Assembly (NCBI GenBank): GCA_003488105.1 | Contig: DNMS01000079.1 | Coordinates: 3,132 to 24,971, forward strand | Direction of reading: 5' to 3' | Length of the DNA stretch: 21,840 bases | Source: Rhodospirillaceae bacterium | Lineage (GTDB): Bacteria > Pseudomonadota > Alphaproteobacteria > Rhodospirillales_A > Casp-alpha2 | Part shown: positions 17,747 through 21,840 of the stretch, piece by piece | Layout: each line of letters starts with the position of its first letter | How positions within the stretch are numbered: the first letter of the stretch is position 1 | Made by a program: the position numbers and the translations under genes | The notes under the pieces: generated by a model | The model's input: only the letters and a program-made list of their open reading frames with translations | What the model was told of the DNA's origin: nothing | Databases searched by the model: none

Positions 17747-18210
17747 AGGCCGAGTTCGGTTAGGCTCGGAAAATCCTCGGGCCGGGGGCCGAGCGGCCAG
17801 GTGAACTTGCGCTCACTTTCGCTGATGAGGACATCGTTGATCGAGGCCTCGCGGCGGCGCATCAGGCCTTCCGGCGAAAACTCCCACTGTTCGTTGCCAT
17901 GGGCCCGGTACCATTGGCCGTTGTCGTCGTGATATTCGTACTGAAAGCGCACGGCGATCCGGTTGTCGTGAAAGGCCCAAAGCTCCTTGATCAGGCGGTA
18001 ATCAAGCTCGCGCGCCCATTTGCGTTCCAGGAATTCGACGATCTTGTCGCGGCCGGTGAAGAACTCGGCCCGGTTGCGCCATGCCGAGTCCGGCGTATAG
18101 GCGAGCGACACCTTGACCGGGTCGCGGTGGTTCCAGGCATCCTCGGCCATGCGGGCCTTCCGGGTTGCGGTTTCGAACGTAAAGGGGGGCAGGGGCGGGC
18201 GTGTTTCCAT
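17743..18210 (-). CDS. NTF2-like family protein (DUF1348 type)
   Basis: The 155-residue protein resembles the nuclear-transport-factor-2-like fold family DUF1348: it begins [24 protein letters not shown] (about 8-31), with the [44 protein letters not shown] stretch and a closing [10 protein letters not shown] plus conserved [20 protein letters not shown]. The fold is a small cone-shaped ligand pocket; no enzyme activity is established from sequence. I chose the ATG at 18210 rather than 18225 because AGGAG lies 7 bases upstream of it, overlapping the upstream ATG. It converges on the alpha/beta-hydrolase gene with overlapping stop codons and is divergent from nasT. Confidence 0.82.
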   Translation of the reverse strand: METRPPLPPFTFETATRKARMAEDAWNHRDPVKVSLAYTPDSAWRNRAEFFTGRDKIVEFLERKWARELDYRLIKELWAFHDNRIAVRFQYEYHDDNGQWYRAHGNEQWEFSPEGLMRRREASINDVLISESERKFTWPLGPRPEDFPSLTELGL

Positions 18211-18270
18211 GACAGGACTCCTCATCCATCAAAACTGGTTCAGTCTGGGGAGGGCGTCTCGGCCCGGGGC

Positions 18271-18312
18271 CGCGTCCGTTCGCGGGATGGCGACGTCCGT
18301 TCGCCGCATGGC
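18271..18312. repeat. Two adjacent 21-bp imperfect direct repeats
   Basis: Units 18271-18291 and 18292-18312 are immediately adjacent and match at 17 of 21 positions, including an unbroken CGTCCGTTCGC and a shared ATGGC end. They lie in the 262-base intergenic region between the NTF2-like gene and nasT. The 21-base period equals two helical turns, which would suit tandem protein binding on one face, but function is unknown. Confidence 0.6.
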
Positions 18313-18401
18313 CAAGAATATACACAGGGGTTTGGCGAATGCATCTTGAAAGGTCGGCGAACTGATTCTACCGTCGCGGTTAATGACGGACGGAAATTAA
18401 G

Positions 18402-18462
18402 ACTGTCCGCATCTGGGGCGCATCCGAGCAGATACAGTCGCAGCCAACACGTCATGTGTTTG
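18402..18462 (+). promoter_or_regulatory. Structured leader of nasT with two stem-loops
   Basis: The first stem-loop pairs ACTGT (18402-18406) with ACAGT (18434-18438) and ATCTG (18411-18415) with CAGAT (18429-18433), with a 4-base bulge on the left side. The second pairs CCAACAC (18444-18450) with GTGTTTGG (18456-18463, one bulged T) around GTCAT. The second stem includes the GG of the Shine-Dalgarno GGAGATGAG, so it could mask ribosome binding. A weak promoter (TTGAAA 18346-18351, TACCGT 18369-18374) lies upstream. The loops are not the hexaloops known for ANTAR targets. Confidence 0.4.
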
Positions 18463-18472
18463 GAGATGAGAA

Positions 18473-19060
18473 ATGTCGGGCGCCGTCCTGAAGATCCTGG
18501 TCATTGATGAGAGTGCGGAACGCGCCGAAGTCCTGTTGGCGGGGCTTGAAGACGCGGGCTATCATCAGGTCCATCACCTGCGCGAAATGACGGATCTGGT
18601 GCCCCGCATCGCCGCCATCGATCCGGACGTGATTCTGATCGATCTGGAAAATCCCAACCGCGACACGGTCGAACAGATGTTCCGCGTGTCGCGCGAGGTC
18701 AAGCGGCCGATCGCCATGTTCGTCGACGAAAGCGACCCGGAAATGACCAAGCAGGCGATCCGGGCCGGGGTCAGCGCCTATATCATCGACGGCCTGCGCC
18801 GCGACCGTATCCAGCCCGTGGTCGATGTCGCGATCTCGCGGTTCGAGGCCTACCGCGAACTGGAACAGCGGGCGACGGACGCCGAACTGCAATTGGCCGA
18901 ACGCAAGGTCATCGACCGGGCCAAGGCCGTGCTCATGGAAAAACGCGCCATGACCGAACCCGCCGCCTATGACGCCATCCGCGCCATGGCCCGGGCCAAG
19001 GGCAAGCGCATGGTCGAGGTCGCGGAAAGCCTGCTGACGGCCCAGGAACTGGGCATCTAG
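18473..19060 (+). CDS. nasT: NasT-like response regulator with RNA-binding ANTAR domain
   Basis: The 195-residue cytoplasmic protein has a receiver domain (about 6-122) and a C-terminal ANTAR domain (about 138-192: ERKVIDRAKAVLMEKRAMTEPAAYDAIRAMA). ANTAR proteins bind paired stem-loops in mRNA and act by antitermination; NasT controls nitrate/nitrite assimilation together with the sensor NasS. In the receiver, D12, E13 and the acceptor-position D57 are kept, but the usual switch Ser/Thr is Val84 and the usual Lys is Asp106 (AYIID), which suggests non-classical or phosphorylation-independent control. No nasS or nitrate gene is in the window, so the nitrate role is uncertain. GGAGATGAG precedes the ATG. 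Confidence 0.88.
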   Translation: MSGAVLKILVIDESAERAEVLLAGLEDAGYHQVHHLREMTDLVPRIAAIDPDVILIDLENPNRDTVEQMFRVSREVKRPIAMFVDESDPEMTKQAIRAGVSAYIIDGLRRDRIQPVVDVAISRFEAYRELEQRATDAELQLAERKVIDRAKAVLMEKRAMTEPAAYDAIRAMARAKGKRMVEVAESLLTAQELGI

Positions 19061-19225
19061 TTCAAGTTGGTGTTCCGTCTTGCCTGCGGGCTTGTTTTCA
19101 TCACGCATTTTGACGGACCCGGCATCGGCAGCATGATCGCCGATTGCTTGCGCCCGGGTATCTTTCCAAGGCGTCCGGGTAATTGACTCGATGGGGGAAT
19201 CGGCGTACGTGATGAATATAGCAAG

Positions 19226-19242
19226 TTAACTAACTAGGTTAA
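19226..19242. promoter_or_regulatory. Palindromic operator candidate before the tetR-family gene
   Basis: TTAACTAACTAGGTTAA is an imperfect palindrome with perfect TTAAC/GTTAA arms, ending 6 bases before the ATG at 19249. It stands out as AT-rich in a GC-rich region. TetR repressors commonly bind such sites over their own promoter or ribosome-binding region, so autorepression is likely. A weak -35-like TTGACT lies at 19183-19188 with TACGTG at 19206-19211. Confidence 0.6.
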
Positions 19243-19248
19243 TTTTTG

Positions 19249-19815
19249 ATGCAACGTGCCGCCGCGCAAGCGAAACAGAAAGACTTGGTGAATGCCGCCG
19301 CAGACCTCTTTCATGAGCAAGGGGTGGCGAAGACGACCCTGACCGATGTGGCGAGCGCCGCCAACATCCCGCTCGGAAGTGTCTTCTATTATTTCAAGAC
19401 CAAGGATGATCTCGTTTCCTCGGTGATCGATCGGAGGGAAGACGGGATCGCGCGATTGATCTCGCGCCATCAGTCTCTTCCAGACCCGCGTGATCGCCTG
19501 CTGGCGCTTGTGCAGATATGGGTCGAGGACCGTGAGGTCGATGCTCTCTTCGGATGCCCGGTCGGTAGTCTCTGTTTCGAGCTGGCGCGGGCGCGCGGGC
19601 CACTGAGCGACCATGCGGCGCGGCCGTTCCGATTGCTGCTCGATTGGTGCGAAGAACAATTTCGCCTGCTTGGCGCCGAGGATGCGTCAGGCCGATCCGC
19701 CCTGCATCTCGTCTCGGCGCTTCAGGGCATCAGTCTGATCGCCGCGGTTTTTGCCGATCCGGAGATGATCGTCACGGAGGCGGCGCATCTGCGGGAGTGG
19801 CTGCAGACAGTTTAG
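19249..19815 (+). CDS. TetR/AcrR-family transcriptional regulator
   Basis: This is a DNA-binding repressor of 188 residues. The N-terminal helix-turn-helix is clear: KDLVNAAADLFHEQGVAKTTLTDVASAANIPLGSVFYYFKTKDDL (about 11-55). The C-terminal ligand domain contains GCPVGSLCFEL (102-112), a motif typical of the LmrA/YxaF-type C-terminal branch, and three cysteines (103, 109, 134) that could respond to redox or reactive sulfur species; that is speculation. ATG 19249 and the adjacent in-frame TTG 19246 are both possible starts; Shine-Dalgarno is weak (AGG at 19236-19238). A palindrome lies just upstream. The exported DsrE-like gene follows 94 bases later on the same strand and is its most likely target. 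Confidence 0.9.
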   Translation: MQRAAAQAKQKDLVNAAADLFHEQGVAKTTLTDVASAANIPLGSVFYYFKTKDDLVSSVIDRREDGIARLISRHQSLPDPRDRLLALVQIWVEDREVDALFGCPVGSLCFELARARGPLSDHAARPFRLLLDWCEEQFRLLGAEDASGRSALHLVSALQGISLIAAVFADPEMIVTEAAHLREWLQTV

Positions 19816-19847
19816 CGGCAACAGCTTTCTTGCGGGCAATCGCGCAT

Positions 19848-19890
19848 GCGCTGTCGTGCGGCTGCTTCGATGACAACATAAAGACAGCGC
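19848..19890 (+). promoter_or_regulatory. Inverted repeat in the leader of the dsrE-like gene
   Basis: GCGCTGTC (19848-19855) and GACAGCGC (19883-19890) form a perfect 8-bp inverted repeat around 27 bases, ending 19 bases before the ATG at 19910. GCGCATGCGC (19842-19851) is an overlapping 10-base palindrome. It could be an RNA stem shielding the mRNA or a second regulator site. Confidence 0.4.
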
Positions 19891-19909
19891 CTCAACAGGG
19901 AGGACCAAG

Positions 19910-20437
19910 ATGAAACGGACATTTCTAATCGCGGCCGCGAGTGCGGTTGCAATCTCGATGAGCACGACCGGGTTTGCCAACGATGAGTTGTCACCCTACG
20001 GCACGTCGAAGACCGACTTGCACGAATATCCGACGATCGATGCCGTGTTCGACGCGAACTATACGGAACCCAAGGATCTCAACATGCTTTACGCGTTCGT
20101 GAAGAACACGATGAAGCCGTTGAAGGGCAAGATGGTGGTCGTCAGCCACGGCCCGGAACTGCGAGTGTTCGCGAAGGAGAACTACATCAAGTACCAGGGC
20201 ATCGTCGACAAGATGAAGGAACTGGCCGACAAGGGCGTGGATTTCCGCATGTGCCACAATGCGGTGAGGGCCGCCGGCTACAAGGCCGACGACTTCCATG
20301 GGTTTATCACGGTCGTTCCGGCGGGATTCCCCGAAATCGCCTACCTGCAGTCCCAGGGCTACCGCTACATCAACCCGCTTCCCTATTCACCCAGGGATGT
20401 CCGCTACCTTGACCAGCCGCAGTTGAAGAAGAACTAG
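19910..20437 (+). CDS. Exported DsrE-family protein
   Basis: The 175-residue protein begins with a Sec-type signal peptide (MKRTFLIAAASAVAISMSTTGFA, probable cleavage near residue 23) and continues as a single DsrE/DsrF-like domain (about 55-160: LNMLYAFVKN, KMVVVSHGPELRVFA, VDFRMCHNAVRAAGY). The only cysteine, Cys115 in FRMCHN, is at the position of the sulfur-carrying cysteine of DsrE-type sulfurtransferases. A periplasmic location is unlike the cytoplasmic DsrE of sulfur oxidisers, so the role is unclear; sulfur-compound handling is a family-based guess. A strong GGGAGGA lies about 6 bases before the ATG. It follows the TetR-family gene on the same strand and is more lysine-rich than neighbouring proteins. 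Confidence 0.82.
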   Translation: MKRTFLIAAASAVAISMSTTGFANDELSPYGTSKTDLHEYPTIDAVFDANYTEPKDLNMLYAFVKNTMKPLKGKMVVVSHGPELRVFAKENYIKYQGIVDKMKELADKGVDFRMCHNAVRAAGYKADDFHGFITVVPAGFPEIAYLQSQGYRYINPLPYSPRDVRYLDQPQLKKN

Positions 20438-20462
20438 GGCGTCTGCCCCTACCGCTATTCCG

Positions 20463-20502
20463 CCCCGGCTGCCGGCCGTTCAGATGTGACCGGTCGCCGG
20501 GG
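20463..20502. terminator. Weak hairpin between convergent genes
   Basis: CCCCGGC (20463-20469) pairs with GCCGGGG (20496-20502), with an inner CCGG/CCGG pair possible. It lies between the stops of the dsrE-like gene (+) and the SDR gene (-). No T-run follows on either strand, so it is at most a weak bidirectional terminator. Confidence 0.3.
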
Positions 20503-20524
20503 TTGGAAGGCAAGATTCCGCCGC

Positions 20525-21322
20525 CTATTTAAGGTCGGCCAGGACCGTCTCGATGGCGCGCATCATGGCATCGCATTTTTGGGCGTCCCGGGCGTCGGCA
20601 TGGGGCGGGGCGAAGTGACTGGAATCGTTGTCGAAATACTGCCCGGAGGCATCGGCGAAGGCGTCGTCCAGGGCGGTGCGGCGCAGGATGTCCGCGCCGA
20701 TGCCGATGTCCTTGCCGTCCATGCCGAAGGCTTCCTTCACCATTTTACTGCCGAGCAATGAGCCCGGATTGACCGCGATGACGGCCGGGCCGTCCGGTCC
20801 CAGGGCATCGGCCAGCGCCCGGGTCCACATGGTGATCGCCAGCTTGCTTTGCGCGTAGGCGGCGCCGTCGGCGAGCCGCGTCCGGCCGGCCAGGGCGTCC
20901 GCATCGACGGGGGCCTGGGCGGCGGAGGACAGGTTGATCACCCGCCCGCCCGCGCCGAGCAGCGGCAGAAGACGCCGTGTCAGCAGATAGGGGGCGATGG
21001 TATTGACGGCGAACCGCACGTCGAGCCCGTCCGCCGTGACGGCATCGGGTGCGTTGTAAACGCCAGCGTTGTTGATCAGCACGTCCAGGCGGTCGTGCCG
21101 GCCGGCCACGGCCTTGGCCAAGGCCTCGACCTCGGCCATGCGGGACAGGTCAGCCAGATAGGTTTCCACCCCGCCCCGGCCGGCGATCGAGGCTTCCGCA
21201 TCGGCCAGTTTCGCCGTGCTGCGGCCATGCAGCAGAACGGTATGGCCCAACGCCGCCAATACCTTGGCCGTCGCCAGGCCGATCCCGTCGGTCGCGCCGG
21301 TGATGAGAATGGTCTTTGTCAT
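20525..21322 (-). CDS. Short-chain dehydrogenase/reductase (SDR)
   Basis: This 265-residue cytoplasmic oxidoreductase has the Rossmann cofactor motif TGATDGIG (9-16 region), HGR at 32-34 (the Arg favours NADP(H)), the structural NNAG at 84-87, the catalytic serine in INLSSAAQ (about 129-136) and the active-site YAQSK (Tyr156, Lys160). Overall layout resembles retinol-dehydrogenase-like SDRs; the substrate is unknown. The start lies 5 bases after the stop of the upstream zinc-type alcohol dehydrogenase-like gene, so the two form an operon. Convergent with the dsrE-like gene. Confidence 0.9.
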   Translation of the reverse strand: MTKTILITGATDGIGLATAKVLAALGHTVLLHGRSTAKLADAEASIAGRGGVETYLADLSRMAEVEALAKAVAGRHDRLDVLINNAGVYNAPDAVTADGLDVRFAVNTIAPYLLTRRLLPLLGAGGRVINLSSAAQAPVDADALAGRTRLADGAAYAQSKLAITMWTRALADALGPDGPAVIAVNPGSLLGSKMVKEAFGMDGKDIGIGADILRRTALDDAFADASGQYFDNDSSHFAPPHADARDAQKCDAMMRAIETVLADLK

Positions 21323-21327
21323 GGCGT

Positions 21328-21840
21328 CTACTCGAACCCGGCCAGGACGGTCTTGCCGATCGCCCGGCCGCTTTCCTGTTGTGCATGGGCGGCGCGCAGG
21401 TTGGCGGCGTTGATCGTGCCGCCGTCGCTGTTGGCGGTGGTGACGATGCGGCCCAGGTCGACAAGCTCGGACACCCGGTTGAGCAGATCATGCTGTGCGG
21501 TGATGTCCGGCGCGTCGTGCATGGCGCGGGCGAACATGAATTCGAAATGCAGGGTCAGCGCCTTTGACTTGAGCTTCAGAGCGTCGAGCGTCATGGGATC
21601 GTCGATCAGGGCGATGGTGCCGCGCGGCTGGATCAGGTCGATGATCGCATCATAGTGCTGTTCCGTCGCGGTCAGGCCGGCCACGTAGCGGGGCCGGAGG
21701 CCCAGGGCATCAAGCTGCGGTTTGAGGGGCTGGCGGTGGTCGATGGTGTGGTCCGCCCCCATCCGCAGGCACCAGTCGCGGGTTTCATCGCGCGACGCGG
21801 TGGCGACCACGGTCAGGCCGGTCAACGCCTTGGCGATCTG
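21328..21840 (-). CDS. Zinc-type alcohol dehydrogenase-like protein (partial, N-terminus off the right edge)
   Basis: The visible 170 residues are the C-terminal part of an MDR-superfamily NADPH-dependent oxidoreductase, running in frame past the window end. They include the Rossmann strand LTVVATASRDETRDWCLRMGADHTIDH, YDAIIDLIQPRGTIALIDDP, and a C-terminal KSKALTLHFEFMFAR region typical of the zinc-type alcohol dehydrogenase-like/quinone oxidoreductase-like branch that often lacks structural zinc. Substrate unknown; the active-site half is outside the window. It is the upstream partner of the SDR gene, which starts 5 bases after its stop. Confidence 0.88.
   Translation of the reverse strand, partial: QIAKALTGLTVVATASRDETRDWCLRMGADHTIDHRQPLKPQLDALGLRPRYVAGLTATEQHYDAIIDLIQPRGTIALIDDPMTLDALKLKSKALTLHFEFMFARAMHDAPDITAQHDLLNRVSELVDLGRIVTTANSDGGTINAANLRAAHAQQESGRAIGKTVLAGFE

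Noticed and set aside
18402..18462. Canonical ANTAR two-hexaloop antiterminator
   Set aside because: Loop sizes (about 13 and 5 bases) and the lack of A1/G4 hexaloops do not fit the known motif; only a general structured leader is claimed.

Overview
The window is high-GC DNA from an alphaproteobacterium, most likely from the Rhodospirillales/Rhodospirillaceae neighbourhood. This is inferred from the long alphaproteobacterial forms of PstC and PstA, the CIRCE-controlled groESL operon, an ANTAR (NasT-type) regulator and the overall protein character. Species cannot be named from the sequence. I see no tRNA, rRNA, CRISPR array, transposase or phage gene; it reads as ordinary chromosome.

Left part (1-7643, all minus strand): a phosphate-acquisition block in transcription order phoR, pit (PiT-family phosphate permease), pstS, pstC, pstA, pstB (cut by the left edge). 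Three candidate PhoB boxes sharing the core TGTCrTAAAwCyG lie upstream of phoR, pit and pstS, so the block carries its own regulon signature. A perfect 12-bp hairpin sits between pstS and pstC and could set the high ratio of binding protein to membrane components. The PhoR-like kinase has no membrane segment.

7644-9346 (minus): a GGDEF diguanylate cyclase with a TTG start and an intact RxxD inhibition site, preceded by a hotdog thioesterase.

9534-13078 (plus): a four-gene envelope-glycan type operon: GT2 glycosyltransferase, TVP38/TMEM64 membrane protein, GT4 glycosyltransferase and FkbM-type methyltransferase. Two of the three junctions are ATGA stop/start overlaps.

13144-15301 (plus): groES-groEL with a sigma70-like promoter, a CIRCE operator and a strong rho-independent terminator.

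15387-18210: a TPR protein fused to a 2OG-Fe(II)-oxygenase-like domain, an alpha/beta hydrolase (GTG start), and a convergent NTF2-like (DUF1348-type) protein whose stop codon shares a TTAA with that of the hydrolase.

18211-20437: an orphan NasT-like ANTAR regulator with a structured leader, then a TetR-family repressor with a palindrome just before its start, followed by an exported DsrE-like protein. 20525-21840 (minus): a zinc-type alcohol dehydrogenase-like gene (cut by the right edge) and a short-chain dehydrogenase, probably co-transcribed.

No clearly new multi-gene system is evident. The most interesting points are the Pho-box set including the pit gene, the soluble PhoR, the pstS-pstC hairpin, the nasT leader and repeats, and the TetR-DsrE pair.
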